From: Polynucleobacter asymbioticus QLW-P1DMWA-1
GTDB lineage: Bacteria > Pseudomonadota > Gammaproteobacteria > Burkholderiales > Burkholderiaceae
Assembly (NCBI RefSeq): GCF_000016345.1
Contig: NC_009379.1
Location: 124,001-188,000, forward strand
Length of the DNA: 64,000 nucleotides
Direction: 5' to 3'
The position numbers were made by a program, and so were the translations under genes. Shown here piece by piece: positions 47,507-57,048 of the stretch. Each line of letters begins with the position of its first letter. Position 1 is the first letter of the stretch. A model generated the notes under the pieces. The model saw only the letters and a program-made list of their open reading frames with translations, ran no database searches and had not been told where the DNA came from.

Positions 47507-50272
47507 ATGGTAATCGGTCTTCTTAAAACCCTGGTCGGCAGTCGAAACGACCGCCTCTTAAAACAGTATCGCAAAGTAGTTGCTAAGGTTGGCACTTTTG
47601 AAGCAAACCTGCAAACTTTGGATGATGCCGCGCTCGCCGCTAAAACCGACGAATTCAAGTCTCGCTTAGCTTCTGGCGAGTCTTTGGATAGCATCGCGCC
47701 TGAGGCATTCGCAGTTGTGCGCGAGGCCAGTGTGCGCGTGATGAAGATGCGCCATTTTGATGCTCAGTTGATGGGTGGCTTGGCCTTACATCAAGGCAAG
47801 ATTGCGGAGATGGGGACTGGAGAAGGTAAAACCTTAACGGCAACCTTACCCGTATATTTAAATGCACTGACCGGCAAAGGTGTGCACGTTGTTACGGTCA
47901 ATGATTATTTGGCGCAACGTGATGCCGAGTGGATGTCTACCTTGTACAACTTCTTGGGTATGAAAGTTGGAGTGAATCTGTCACAGATGGATCACACCAC
48001 CAAGAAAGAGGCTTATGCCGCTGACATTACCTACGGTACCAATAATGAGTTTGGGTTTGATTACCTACGCGATAATATGGTCCAGGACTTGGAGCAACGC
48101 GTTCAACGAGGCTTAGCTTATGCCATCGTGGATGAGGTGGATTCCATCTTGATCGATGAGGCTCGTACCCCATTAATTATTTCCGGCCAAGCCGATGATC
48201 ACACTGATCTCTACATCAAAATAAATGCTCTGCCTTCTCATCTAGAGCTTCAAATTGGTGAAGAGAAGTCTGATGGCACCGGTGTTGAAAAGCCTGGTGA
48301 CTATTGGGTGGATGAAAAATCTCAGCAGGTTTACCTTACTGAGCGTGGCCACGATAAGGCTGAAGAAGTTTTAGTGCAGTTGGGCGCATTAGATGATGGC
48401 GCTTCACTATACGCACCACAAAATATTACTTTGATGCATCACGTTTATGCAGCCTTACGTGCACATACCCTCTATCACCGTGATCAACAATATGTCGTTC
48501 AAAACGGTGAAGTCATCATTGTTGATGAATTCACAGGCCGTTTGATGCAAGGACGTCGTTGGTCAGATGGATTGCATCAGGCAGTAGAGGCAAAAGAAGG
48601 GGTTGCGATTCAGAATGAGAATCAGACTCTAGCGACGATTACTTTCCAGAATTATTTCCGCATGTATGGAAAGCTGGCTGGCATGACTGGTACCGCCGAT
48701 ACTGAGGCATATGAGTTCAAGGAAATTTATAACCTTGAAACCGTAGTTATTCCGCCCAATCGGATTAGCCAAAGAAAAGACAAGCAAGACCAAATTTACA
48801 AGTCTTCACGTGAGCGCTACGATGCCGTAATTAAGGATATTGAAGACTGTTATCAACGTGGGCAGCCTGTGCTGGTTGGTACTACATCGATTGAAAATTC
48901 TGAATTAATTGCTGGTTTGTTGGATAAGCGCAAGCTTCCTCACCAAGTGTTGAACGCCAAACAGCATGCTCGCGAAGCTGAAATTATTGCTCAAGCTGGC
49001 CGTCCAAAAATGATTACGATCGCTACCAATATGGCTGGTCGTGGAACTGACATCGTACTTGGCGGTAATGTTGGTAAGCAATCTTCTTTAATTCAAGTCG
49101 ACGAGGCTCTGAGTGACTTAGAAAAAGCTGCAAAGATTAAGAGCCTGCAGGATGAGTGGCAAAGTATTCATGATCAAGTGTTGACCGCTGGTGGTTTACA
49201 TATCATCGGCACAGAGCGCCATGAAAGCCGTCGTATTGATAACCAGTTAAGAGGCCGCTCTGGTCGTCAGGGTGACCCAGGTTCATCACGCTTCTATCTT
49301 TCCTTGGATGATCCACTTCTGCGCATTTTTGCTGGTGATCGCTTGCGCGCAGTGATGGAACGCTTGAAGATGCCAGATGGCGAACCAATCGAAGCAGGCA
49401 TGGTTACACGCTCAATTGAATCTGCCCAGCGTAAAGTCGAAGGTCGTAACTTTGATATTCGCAAACAATTATTAGAGTATGACGACGTAGCAAACGATCA
49501 ACGCAAAGAAACCTATCGCTTAAGAAATGAAGTGCTTGAAAGTGCTGATATTGGCGAATTGATTGCCAACTTACGTGAAGATGTATTGCGTACTATTTGC
49601 TCAATTTATGTTCCTTTGGAGTCAATGGAGGAGCAGTGGGATTTGGCTGGACTTGAACATGCCTTGGCTAGCGAGTGGGGCCTTAAGGTCGATCTACAGA
49701 AGTGGGTTGAAGGTTCTGATAGTGTTGATGATGTTGAGATCGTCGATCGCGTACTTGAGGCGGCCAAAGAATCCTATGATGCGAAGGTCGATCTTTCGGG
49801 TCGCCAATCATTTGCTGGCTTTGAGCGCTCAGTACTGCTCTACAGCGTAGATACTCATTGGCGCGAACATTTGGCCGCTTTAGATCATTTGCGTCAAGGT
49901 ATTCATTTGCGTGGATATGCACAAAAGGATCCTAAGCAGGAGTATCGTCGTGAGGCATTCGAGCTTTATGGTGAATTGCTGAACGTGATTAAAAATGATG
50001 TGGTGAAGAACATCATGACGGTAGAGATTCGGAGTGCTAGCGAGTTAGATCAAGCAGCAGAGTCCATGAATGAAGACTTGGCAAAACTCTCCGATGTTCA
50101 ATATCAACATGCTGATCCAGATATGGAAGTTGCTGGCTCAACTGGTGATCGTGGTGCGGCTCTTGATATTCAGCCAGCCCCAGTTCGTTCTGGTCCAAAG
50201 ATTGGCCGTAATGATCCTTGCAGTTGTGGCAGCGGTAAGAAATACAAAAATTGCTGCGGAGCATTGAGTTAA
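47507..50272 (+). CDS. secA: preprotein translocase ATPase SecA
   Basis: A 921-residue motor pushing preproteins through SecYEG. Motifs: [20 protein letters not shown] (Walker A), [20 protein letters not shown] (Walker B/DEAD), [18 protein letters not shown] and the Arg-finger region [21 protein letters not shown]. The C-terminal SEC-C zinc motif [15 protein letters not shown] binds SecB and ribosomes. The ATG follows GATAAACTC..ATATCCC without a strong Shine-Dalgarno. A good terminator follows. Confidence 0.98.
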   Translation: MVIGLLKTLVGSRNDRLLKQYRKVVAKVGTFEANLQTLDDAALAAKTDEFKSRLASGESLDSIAPEAFAVVREASVRVMKMRHFDAQLMGGLALHQGKIAEMGTGEGKTLTATLPVYLNALTGKGVHVVTVNDYLAQRDAEWMSTLYNFLGMKVGVNLSQMDHTTKKEAYAADITYGTNNEFGFDYLRDNMVQDLEQRVQRGLAYAIVDEVDSILIDEARTPLIISGQADDHTDLYIKINALPSHLELQIGEEKSDGTGVEKPGDYWVDEKSQQVYLTERGHDKAEEVLVQLGALDDGASLYAPQNITLMHHVYAALRAHTLYHRDQQYVVQNGEVIIVDEFTGRLMQGRRWSDGLHQAVEAKEGVAIQNENQTLATITFQNYFRMYGKLAGMTGTADTEAYEFKEIYNLETVVIPPNRISQRKDKQDQIYKSSRERYDAVIKDIEDCYQRGQPVLVGTTSIENSELIAGLLDKRKLPHQVLNAKQHAREAEIIAQAGRPKMITIATNMAGRGTDIVLGGNVGKQSSLIQVDEALSDLEKAAKIKSLQDEWQSIHDQVLTAGGLHIIGTERHESRRIDNQLRGRSGRQGDPGSSRFYLSLDDPLLRIFAGDRLRAVMERLKMPDGEPIEAGMVTRSIESAQRKVEGRNFDIRKQLLEYDDVANDQRKETYRLRNEVLESADIGELIANLREDVLRTICSIYVPLESMEEQWDLAGLEHALASEWGLKVDLQKWVEGSDSVDDVEIVDRVLEAAKESYDAKVDLSGRQSFAGFERSVLLYSVDTHWREHLAALDHLRQGIHLRGYAQKDPKQEYRREAFELYGELLNVIKNDVVKNIMTVEIRSASELDQAAESMNEDLAKLSDVQYQHADPDMEVAGSTGDRGAALDIQPAPVRSGPKIGRNDPCSCGSGKKYKNCCGALS

Positions 50273-50295
50273 ATCTCCCGCTACTAACTAGTGAT

Positions 50296-50326
50296 TAAAA
50301 GGGCTCAGATTTATCTGGGCCTTTTT
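50296..50326 (+). terminator. rho-independent terminator after secA
   Basis: GGGCTCAGA (50301-50309) pairs with TCTGGGCCT (50314-50322) with one or two G-U pairs and a TTTA loop, flanked by AAAA and TTTTT. It isolates secA from the downstream molybdoenzyme genes. Confidence 0.88.
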
Positions 50327-50441
50327 ACTTGGGAGAAACCCTAGTCCCACTTTTCAGCAAGAATTCGCTAGATCTGTCATGATCTGTGAGTACCTAAGTT
50401 ACTAATCTAGCATTTATTTTTCATTTCATGAAGGAGGCTCT

Positions 50442-50900
50442 ATGGCCATTTCTTTTACTCTCAATGGTAAAGCCGTCAATTTTGAGGGAGATCCTGAAAC
50501 TCCTATCTTGTGGGTCTTACGCGATCACCTAGATGTCACTAGCCCAAAGTATGGATGTGGTGCTGGCCTCTGCGGTGCTTGTACTGTTCACCTAGAGGGC
50601 GCTGCAATTCGCTCCTGTTCGATTCCAATTTCTGCGGCTGCGGGTAAAGCAGTGACATCCCTTGAGGGTTTGGCAGAAAAGATGGGTAAAGCCATTCAAG
50701 ATGCTTGGATTGAGTTTGATGTGCCCCAATGCGGCTATTGCCAGACAGGTCAAATGATGTCTGCCGCTGATTTATTAGCCAAGAAAAAACAACCCAGTAG
50801 CGATGAGATTAAAAATGCCATGAGCGGCAATATTTGTCGCTGTGGAACTTATTCCCGCATTGAAAAAGCAGTAAAACGTGCTGCTGACAAGTTGGCGTAA
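50442..50900 (+). CDS. (2Fe-2S)-binding subunit of a molybdenum hydroxylase (IorA type)
   Basis: 152 residues with two [2Fe-2S] domains: plant-ferredoxin type KYGCGAGLCGACTVHLEG plus SCSIPI, then the helical domain PQCGYCQTGQMM and GNICRCGTYSRI. This is the small electron-transfer subunit of xanthine dehydrogenase family enzymes such as isoquinoline 1-oxidoreductase. AAGGAGGC at about 50430-50437 is a strong ribosome site. It has no export signal, while its partner has a Tat signal. Eleven bases separate it from the large subunit gene. Confidence 0.9.
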   Translation: MAISFTLNGKAVNFEGDPETPILWVLRDHLDVTSPKYGCGAGLCGACTVHLEGAAIRSCSIPISAAAGKAVTSLEGLAEKMGKAIQDAWIEFDVPQCGYCQTGQMMSAADLLAKKKQPSSDEIKNAMSGNICRCGTYSRIEKAVKRAADKLA

Positions 50901-50911
50901 AGGGAAAATAT

Positions 50912-53035
50912 ATGAAAAATCATTCTTTAAAAAATCAAAGCCGCCGCCAATTTATTCAGCAAACCGCGACTGCAGCAGGCGCTTTTGTAGTTGGGATGTA
51001 CCTACCGCTCTCTAGTGAAGCTGCAACCAGCGCTGGTCAGCAACCAGCTTTAGCTAATGCCTGGATTCGTATTACTCCAAGCAATCAAATTACCCTTATC
51101 TGCGCTCGCTCAGAGATGGGGCAAGACGTCTACACTTCCATGCCTGCCCTTTTGGCAGAAGAATTGAATTTGCCTCTCTCGATGATTCAAGTCGAGATTG
51201 CAGGTGTTGCCCCGGTTTATATCAATGCCTTATTGGGCGGTCAAATTACTGGTGGTTCAACTTCTGTGCGTGAAGCATTTGATAAGTTGAGAACTGCAGG
51301 CGCAGCCACACGTTCAGTGTTGGTTGAGGCGGCAGCACAACGTTGGAATGTGGCTGCATCTGACTGTAAGGCAATGAATGGCAAGGTTACTCATTCCTCC
51401 GGCAAGTCTGCGACATATGGGGAGTTAGCTGCCGATGCCGCTAAGTTACCGCTTCCCGAGAAGCCTGCGCTGAAGTCTCCTGCTAACTTTATGGTGATTG
51501 GTAAAGAATCCATGCGTCGCTTGGATACGCCAATCAAGGTGGCAGGTAAAGCTGTTTACGGAATCGATGTCAAGATTCCAGGCATGGCAATTGCCTCGTT
51601 GGCGCAGTGCCCTGTAATTGGTGGAACGCCGACATCCTATGATGCATCTGCTGCACTTAAAGTTTCTGGCGTTATTAAAGTTGTACAGATTTCTGATGGC
51701 GTTGCTGTATTGGCTAAAGATTTCTATACGGCACGTAAAGGGCGAGACGCGCTTCAAATTACTTGGAATGAGGGTGCAAATGCCACTCTCAGCAATGCTG
51801 TTGTTAGGAAATCTTTGGAAGAGGGTTTATCTAAAAAAGGTGCCGTTATCAAAACAGTGGGCGATATTAATGCTACCGTAGCCAATGGTAAAACGGTTAG
51901 TGCACAGTACTTTTTACCTTACCTGGCCCACTCTACGATGGAGCCAGTCAATTGCTCTGCAGATGTATCTAATGGCAAGTGCAGAATTATTGGACCCATC
52001 CAATTTCAACAGGGTGGTGAAGCGGTTGCTGCGGCAGCTGCAGGTGTTAAGCCTGAGGACGTCACGATTGAAACTACCTTCTTGGGTGGTGGATTTGGGC
52101 GTAAGCTCGAGCTGGACTTTATACGTCAGGCCGCTGAGATTTCTAAGGCGGCTGGGATGCCCGTGAAAATGCTGTGGACTAAAGAGGATGACATTACTCA
52201 TGACTTCTACCGTCCAATGAGTATTCATAAAGTGGAGGGCGTATTAGGGGCAAATGGACAACTAGAGACCATGAAAGCCAAGATGGTTTCGCAATCTGTC
52301 ACTGCTCGCGCATTCCCGGGTTTTGTAAAAGATGGCTTTGACCCCTTTATGGTGGAGGGCTCAAACAACGTTACCTATGAAATTCCAAATATGGAGATTA
52401 CTAACGTCATTACAGATACTGGTGTTCGGGTAGGTTATTGGCGTTCTGTGAGTAACGCGCTAAATGCATTTGCTATCGAGAGTTTTGTTGATGAAGCAGC
52501 AAAAGCTGCGGGTAAGGACCCTGTAGCGTTTCGCTTAGCGTCTCTTGATAAGCATCCACGAGCAAAGGCAGCTTTGGAATTGGCTGTTAAAAAGTCAGGC
52601 TATTCTGCCAGCAGCAAGCGTTTTGGCGTAGCCCAGATGGAATGCTATGACACCTACTCCGCATGTGTAATTGAATTGGATCCTACTGCTAGCAGCACAA
52701 AGGTAAAGAAGGTCACTTTTGTTTCCGATTGCGGTATTGCTGTGCACCCAGACCAAGCCCGGGCTCAACTGACTGGTGGTGTGATTTATGGACTTAGTGC
52801 TGCTTTAGCTAATGAGATCACTATTGAAAATGGACGTATTCAGCAAAACAATTTCAATAACTATCCTAGCTTGCGTCAAAATCAAGTTCCGATTGTTGAG
52901 GTGCATCTCATCCCCAGCCAGGAAAAACCAGGTGGGTTGGGCGAGGTTGGCGTACCTTTGGTGGCGCCGGCATTGGCTAATGCCATTGCGGCAGCTACTG
53001 GTAAGCGGATACGGGAATTACCAATAAAAGCGTAA
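50912..53035 (+). CDS. molybdopterin-binding large subunit of a molybdenum hydroxylase (IorB type)
   Basis: 707 residues. The Tat signal QSRRQFIQQTATAAGAFVVG is at the N-terminus. Cofactor segments include LLGGQITGGSTSVRE, ETTFLGGGFGRKLELDF, GVRVGYWRSVSNALNAFAIES and the catalytic Glu in GGLGEVGVPLVAPALANAI. It contains the two fused halves typical of IorB-like periplasmic or membrane-associated aldehyde/N-heterocycle dehydrogenases. The substrate is unknown; a cytochrome c partner is not encoded here. It is probably exported folded together with the small subunit. A strong terminator follows. Confidence 0.88.
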   Translation: MKNHSLKNQSRRQFIQQTATAAGAFVVGMYLPLSSEAATSAGQQPALANAWIRITPSNQITLICARSEMGQDVYTSMPALLAEELNLPLSMIQVEIAGVAPVYINALLGGQITGGSTSVREAFDKLRTAGAATRSVLVEAAAQRWNVAASDCKAMNGKVTHSSGKSATYGELAADAAKLPLPEKPALKSPANFMVIGKESMRRLDTPIKVAGKAVYGIDVKIPGMAIASLAQCPVIGGTPTSYDASAALKVSGVIKVVQISDGVAVLAKDFYTARKGRDALQITWNEGANATLSNAVVRKSLEEGLSKKGAVIKTVGDINATVANGKTVSAQYFLPYLAHSTMEPVNCSADVSNGKCRIIGPIQFQQGGEAVAAAAAGVKPEDVTIETTFLGGGFGRKLELDFIRQAAEISKAAGMPVKMLWTKEDDITHDFYRPMSIHKVEGVLGANGQLETMKAKMVSQSVTARAFPGFVKDGFDPFMVEGSNNVTYEIPNMEITNVITDTGVRVGYWRSVSNALNAFAIESFVDEAAKAAGKDPVAFRLASLDKHPRAKAALELAVKKSGYSASSKRFGVAQMECYDTYSACVIELDPTASSTKVKKVTFVSDCGIAVHPDQARAQLTGGVIYGLSAALANEITIENGRIQQNNFNNYPSLRQNQVPIVEVHLIPSQEKPGGLGEVGVPLVAPALANAIAAATGKRIRELPIKA

Positions 53036-53055
53036 AACACGAAGTGAAGTAAGAA

Positions 53056-53088
53056 AAAGCGCGCCTCTCATTGGCGCGCTTTGTTTTT
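53056..53088 (+). terminator. rho-independent terminator after the molybdenum hydroxylase genes
   Basis: AAAGCGCGCC (53056-53065) and GGCGCGCTTT (53073-53082) form a perfect 10-bp stem with a seven-base loop, followed by GTTTTT. It ends about 26 bases before the argJ ATG. Confidence 0.92.
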
Positions 53089-53113
53089 AGGGCTCATCTA
53101 CAATTATCAGACT

Positions 53114-54349
53114 ATGACAGTTAATTTACCTCTCCCCCAAAAATCCGAACTCAAGCCTGTCAAAGGTTTTGAGATGGGCATTGCTAAAGCTGGCATTAAG
53201 AAAGCTGACCGCAAAGATTTGCTAGTGATGAGATTGGCGCCTGGCTCTCAGGTTGCTGGCGTATTCACACTCAATCGTTTCTGCGCTGCCCCGGTGCAAG
53301 TCTGCCGCGAGCATTTGGCGCAAGAGGGTCGTCACGGAGAAATTCGGGCCTTAGTAGTCAATACCGGAAATGCTAATGCGGGAACCGGCGAGCAGGGCAT
53401 GAAACATGCCCTAGAGACCTGTGCGGCATTAGCTAAGGATCTTGGTATCAATCCTGCGCAGATATTGCCGTTCTCAACTGGCGTGATTTTGGAGCCCCTG
53501 CCAATTGAAAAAATTATTGCTGCCTTGCCAGCCGCAGTAGCCAATTTAGGTGACGATCAGTGGTTAGATGCTGCTGAAGCCATCATGACTACCGATACAC
53601 AACCCAAGGCAAGCTCGGTCACGATTCAAACCCCTGCCGGTTCAGTTGTACTTACGGGTATCTGTAAGGGTGCCGGCATGATTCATCCTAATATGGCAAC
53701 CATGCTTGGCTTTATCGCAACCGATGCTGGATTTGCGCCTGGTCTGCTGGGCGATCTGACGCGTGATGTTGCTGACTTGTCATTCAATGCCATCACAATT
53801 GATGGTGATACGTCTACTAATGATTCTTTTATCATCATGGCGACTGGCCAATCATCAGTTCAAATTCAATCCATTTCTGATCCTGCTTATGCCATCGTGC
53901 GAGATGCTTTAGTTGGCTTGGCCCGAAAGCTAGCGCAAATGATTGTGCGTGATGGCGAAGGCGCTACAAAATTCATGACGATTGAAGTAGTGGGCGGTAA
54001 AACGGCCGAAGAATGTCGTTTAGTTGCTAAGGCTGTAGCCCACTCTCCTTTGGTTAAGACGGCTTTTTTTGCAAGCGATCCTAACTTGGGTCGTATCTTA
54101 GCGGCCATTGGTTATGCTGGTATCACTGATTTGGATGTGAATCATGTTCAGATGTGGTTGGGAGATGTTTGGGTTGCTAAAGATGGTGGCCGCAATCCAA
54201 GCTATCAAGAGGCTGATGGTCAAAGGGTAATGCAGGCCCCAGAAATCACTGTCAAGATTGATTTAGGACGTGGTACTGCAAGCCAAACAATGTGGACTTG
54301 TGATCTATCTCATGACTACGTTTCAATTAATGCCGACTATCGCTCTTAA
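53114..54349 (+). CDS. argJ: bifunctional ornithine/glutamate N-acetyltransferase
   Basis: Ntn-like enzyme of the arginine acetyl cycle; it transfers acetyl from N-acetylornithine to glutamate. The autocleavage site is in [17 protein letters not shown], before the Thr of ATML, which becomes the beta-subunit nucleophile. Other motifs: [26 protein letters not shown] and [16 protein letters not shown]. The frame runs back to a TTG at 53081 inside the terminator; the ATG at 53114 (MTVNLPLP) is the plausible start, giving 411 residues. TACAAT at 53099-53104 lies nine bases before it and there is no Shine-Dalgarno, so a leaderless mRNA is possible. Confidence 0.95.
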   Translation: MTVNLPLPQKSELKPVKGFEMGIAKAGIKKADRKDLLVMRLAPGSQVAGVFTLNRFCAAPVQVCREHLAQEGRHGEIRALVVNTGNANAGTGEQGMKHALETCAALAKDLGINPAQILPFSTGVILEPLPIEKIIAALPAAVANLGDDQWLDAAEAIMTTDTQPKASSVTIQTPAGSVVLTGICKGAGMIHPNMATMLGFIATDAGFAPGLLGDLTRDVADLSFNAITIDGDTSTNDSFIIMATGQSSVQIQSISDPAYAIVRDALVGLARKLAQMIVRDGEGATKFMTIEVVGGKTAEECRLVAKAVAHSPLVKTAFFASDPNLGRILAAIGYAGITDLDVNHVQMWLGDVWVAKDGGRNPSYQEADGQRVMQAPEITVKIDLGRGTASQTMWTCDLSHDYVSINADYRS

Positions 54350-54363
54350 AAGAAATTAATAAT

Positions 54364-55221
54364 ATGAATGAGAAATTAGACCGTTTGCTGGAGCATCTGG
54401 AAACCTTTTTACCTAAACCTCTAAGCGACGATCAGTGGAAATCTTCGGTTGCTTTTAGATGGCGTCGTCGAGATAGTATTTTTGGGAGCATCGGTTTTCT
54501 GCAACCTGTAAAGCACGTTTCCGATATTACTTTCGAAGATTTGCAAAATATCGACCGGCAGCGCGATGCTATTCGCGACAATACAAAAAATTTCATTCTA
54601 CAAAAACCGGCGAATAACATCCTTTTGACGGGTGCTCGCGGTACGGGTAAATCATCTCTAATTAAAGCCAGTTTGCATGAATTTGCCAGCCAAGGCTTGC
54701 GTCTGGTTGAAGTGGAAAAAGAGCATCTTGCAGATTTAGCGGATATTACTGAGCTATTGGCTGATCGCCCTGAGCGATTCATTATCTTTTGCGATGATCT
54801 CTCTTTTGAGGACGGGGAATCAGGCTATAAAGCCATGAAATCGGCTTTGGATGGTTCAGTTTCTGCCCAAGTAGACAATATTTTGATTTATGCCACCTCT
54901 AATCGTCGCCATCTATTGCCCGAGTACATGAAAGATAACGAAGGTTATGTGCATGGCGATGATGGTGAGATTCATCCGGGTGAGGTAGTGGAGGAGAAGA
55001 TTTCTTTATCTGAGCGTTTTGGTTTATGGCTCTCCTTTTATCCCCCTAAGCAAGATGAGTATTTAGCAATTGTTGCCCATTGGTTAGAACATTTTGGTTT
55101 GAGTGCTCAGCAAATCGAAGAGGCCCGACCTGAAGCATTGGTGTGGGCATTAGAACGCGGGTCTCGTTCGGGTCGTGTTGCATGGCAATTTGCAAAACAC
55201 TGGGCTGGTTCACGCGCCTAA
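54364..55221 (+). CDS. DUF815 family P-loop ATPase
   Basis: 285 residues. AAA-like ATPase of the DUF815 family: Walker A TGARGTGKSSLIKA (about residue 88), Walker B FIIFCDDLSFEDGES, and the sensor-type IYATSNRRHLLPEYM. Preceded by DITFEDLQNIDRQRDAI, a conserved family segment. Cellular role unknown. Its conserved position between argJ and mutT in betaproteobacteria is known to me from relatives; 14 bp after argJ, 9 bp before the Nudix gene. Confidence 0.9.
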   Translation: MNEKLDRLLEHLETFLPKPLSDDQWKSSVAFRWRRRDSIFGSIGFLQPVKHVSDITFEDLQNIDRQRDAIRDNTKNFILQKPANNILLTGARGTGKSSLIKASLHEFASQGLRLVEVEKEHLADLADITELLADRPERFIIFCDDLSFEDGESGYKAMKSALDGSVSAQVDNILIYATSNRRHLLPEYMKDNEGYVHGDDGEIHPGEVVEEKISLSERFGLWLSFYPPKQDEYLAIVAHWLEHFGLSAQQIEEARPEALVWALERGSRSGRVAWQFAKHWAGSRA

Positions 55222-55230
55222 ATTGATCCG

Positions 55231-55647
55231 ATGAATCACGAAAATCGTCCAGTAACTGAAGTGGCTGCAGGAATATTGCTAGATCAATCTGGCCGCTATC
55301 TTTTAGGTCAAAGACCTGAAGGAAAACCGTATGCTGGATATTGGGAAGTGCCTGGTGGAAAAATTGAAGCTGGAGAATCTGTTTTTGAGGCCCTTCGACG
55401 TGAACTTCAGGAAGAGCTTGGTATCAATATTCATTCAAGCGAAGAATTAACCGTATTGGAGCATGACTACCCGCATGCTTATGTACGCTTACATGTGAGC
55501 GTCATTCGCGAGTGGTCAGGCATCCCTAAGGGGTGTGAGGGCCAGACATTATCTTGGGAACTCCTTGGCGCTGAAAAACCGAGTGTTTCTCCGCTTTTAC
55601 CTGCCGCCTGGCCAATGCTGGAAAGGCTTCGAGCCTTATTGGCCTAG
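55231..55647 (+). CDS. mutT: Nudix hydrolase, MutT type (8-oxo-dGTP diphosphatase)
   Basis: 138 residues with the Nudix box GGKIEAGESVFEALRRELQEELGI (GX5EX7REUXEEXGU; positions about 50-73) and the MutT-like N-terminal VAAGILLDQSGRYLLGQRP. It probably removes 8-oxo-dGTP from the nucleotide pool. No thiamine-synthase-like fusion is present at the C-terminus. The stop overlaps that of the convergent zapD by four bases. Confidence 0.88.
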   Translation: MNHENRPVTEVAAGILLDQSGRYLLGQRPEGKPYAGYWEVPGGKIEAGESVFEALRRELQEELGINIHSSEELTVLEHDYPHAYVRLHVSVIREWSGIPKGCEGQTLSWELLGAEKPSVSPLLPAAWPMLERLRALLA

Positions 55648-56396
55648 AACTGGCAGAGTGTCAGTTTAAATGACACATCTTTGGTAACTGGTTGAGCTTT
55701 TCGATCGCGATCGGATTGCAAGAAACGTACAGAAAGCAAATATTTATTGGCGCTAATTTCAGAATAAAGAGTGTCATCTTCAACGGCGATGCGCATCAGT
55801 TGATAGACTTTTCCAGAAGGCGCTTGTTGGAAAGCGCCGCTATGAGCAACAACATCTTTTGCTTCTCCAGACTGACGCAATAAACGCAAAAATAATTGGC
55901 ATGCATCCTGCCAAGGCAGCAAAGGACTGACAAAATTTTCAAGTAATTGACGACGCTCAGAAGAAGGGCTATTTTTCCATGCGTGATAGCTCGGCAAATC
56001 AATCGGGCTTGTGCCGCCTGGAATATTAAGGCGAGTACGAATGGCATTGAGCCATTCACTTTCAGTAATGATTTGGTTTGGCCTTCCAGAAGATTGGTTT
56101 ATTTTGCTTGCGACCAAATCAATTTCAGCTAAAGTTTGACCCAATGCTTCTTGGTCTACCTTTTGTGAGGATTTAAGACCATTTAATGCATATTTCTGGC
56201 GCTCAAATTCTTTCAGTAGGAGAGACTTAATATCGCCACGTGCCCCAATATCTCCTAGATCAAATAACGTGGAGATTGCGTTGTGATGTAACTCAGGATC
56301 ATCTGAGCGAATAAAGTGATTGAAACGGGCGAATAAATACTCCAGTCGAAGCATGCTTCGAACTAATTCATTGAAGGGGTATTCGTAGACAATCAC
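55644..56396 (-). CDS. zapD: cell division protein ZapD
   Basis: 250 residues of the ZapD (DUF1342) family, which crosslinks FtsZ filaments through the FtsZ C-terminal peptide. Conserved: IVYEYPFNELVRSMLRLEYLF at the N-terminus, LFDLGDIGARGDIKSLLLKEF, a helical middle and a C-terminal beta domain (YLLSVRFLQ). Downstream of coaE by 11 bp. In many relatives yacG follows zapD; here the convergent mutT directly abuts it. Its partner FtsZ is encoded 10 kb away. Confidence 0.94.
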   Translation of the reverse strand: MIVYEYPFNELVRSMLRLEYLFARFNHFIRSDDPELHHNAISTLFDLGDIGARGDIKSLLLKEFERQKYALNGLKSSQKVDQEALGQTLAEIDLVASKINQSSGRPNQIITESEWLNAIRTRLNIPGGTSPIDLPSYHAWKNSPSSERRQLLENFVSPLLPWQDACQLFLRLLRQSGEAKDVVAHSGAFQQAPSGKVYQLMRIAVEDDTLYSEISANKYLLSVRFLQSDRDRKAQPVTKDVSFKLTLCQF

Positions 56397-56407
56397 AAGC
56401 CCATATT

Positions 56408-57028
56408 CTATGACGAACTGAGCAAATCTTTCTGAATCTGCAGTATTTTTTGATTTAATTGCCGCACTTGGCTGGCCAATTGGTCTGGGCTACCTTGATT
56501 TTCAATCACCGCATTTGCGCAGGCCAGACGCTCTTGCCGAGAGGTTTGGGCTGCAAGGATTTTTTTAACCTCTTCCCGGGATAAATTGTTGCGGTGCATC
56601 ACCCTTTCAATTTGGACTTCCTCCGGGCAATCTACGACCACCAGATAGTCAACTAGGTTTTGCCAGCCTTTCGACTCGATCAGGAGGGGTACTGCAAAAA
56701 CAAGGTAGGGGACGCCAGCCTTGCTAAGCTCCTCAGCCTGTTTGACGGCCTCTTGTCTGATGAGGGGGTGGGTAATGACCTCTAAAGTCTTACGAGCCTC
56801 AGGCTGTGCAAATACTAGGGCTCGCATTTTGGGCCTATCTAATGCGCCATCATTGTTAATAAATTCAGGGCCAAATTCATGGCGAATGGCAGGAATGGCT
56901 TTGCCATTGGTTGCGGTGATCTGATGTGAAATTAAGTCGGTATCGATAACGCCGGCACCTAATTGGCCTAGCAAATCACTTACTGCTGTTTTCCCTGAGC
57001 CAATTCCACCCGTTAGGCCAACCAGCAA
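56408..57028 (-). CDS. coaE: dephospho-CoA kinase
   Basis: Last step of CoA synthesis, ATP-dependent 3'-phosphorylation of dephospho-CoA. P-loop GLTGGIGSGKTAVSD, DTDLISHQIT (acceptor site), HPLIRQEAV, VFAVPLLIESKGW and QIERVMHRNNLS. The frame extends to an ATG at 57094 inside pilD (46-bp overlap, no ribosome site). I prefer the TTG at 57026-57028: AAGGG lies seven bases upstream, the protein then begins MLVGLTGGIGSGK and is 206 residues long, exactly the common CoaE size. Located between pilD and zapD. Confidence 0.93.
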   Translation of the reverse strand: MLVGLTGGIGSGKTAVSDLLGQLGAGVIDTDLISHQITATNGKAIPAIRHEFGPEFINNDGALDRPKMRALVFAQPEARKTLEVITHPLIRQEAVKQAEELSKAGVPYLVFAVPLLIESKGWQNLVDYLVVVDCPEEVQIERVMHRNNLSREEVKKILAAQTSRQERLACANAVIENQGSPDQLASQVRQLNQKILQIQKDLLSSS

Positions 57029-57048
57029 AATCTGGCCCTTAAAATCGC

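Noticed and set aside
53081-53113. TTG start for argJ at 53081
   Set aside because: It lies in the T tract of the upstream terminator and adds residues unlike ArgJ; ATG at 53114 is better.
55648-55666. AACTGGCA/TGTCAGTT hairpin at the mutT/zapD junction
   Set aside because: Eight base pairs with a G-U pair and no T run, inside the zapD reading frame; too weak to call a terminator.
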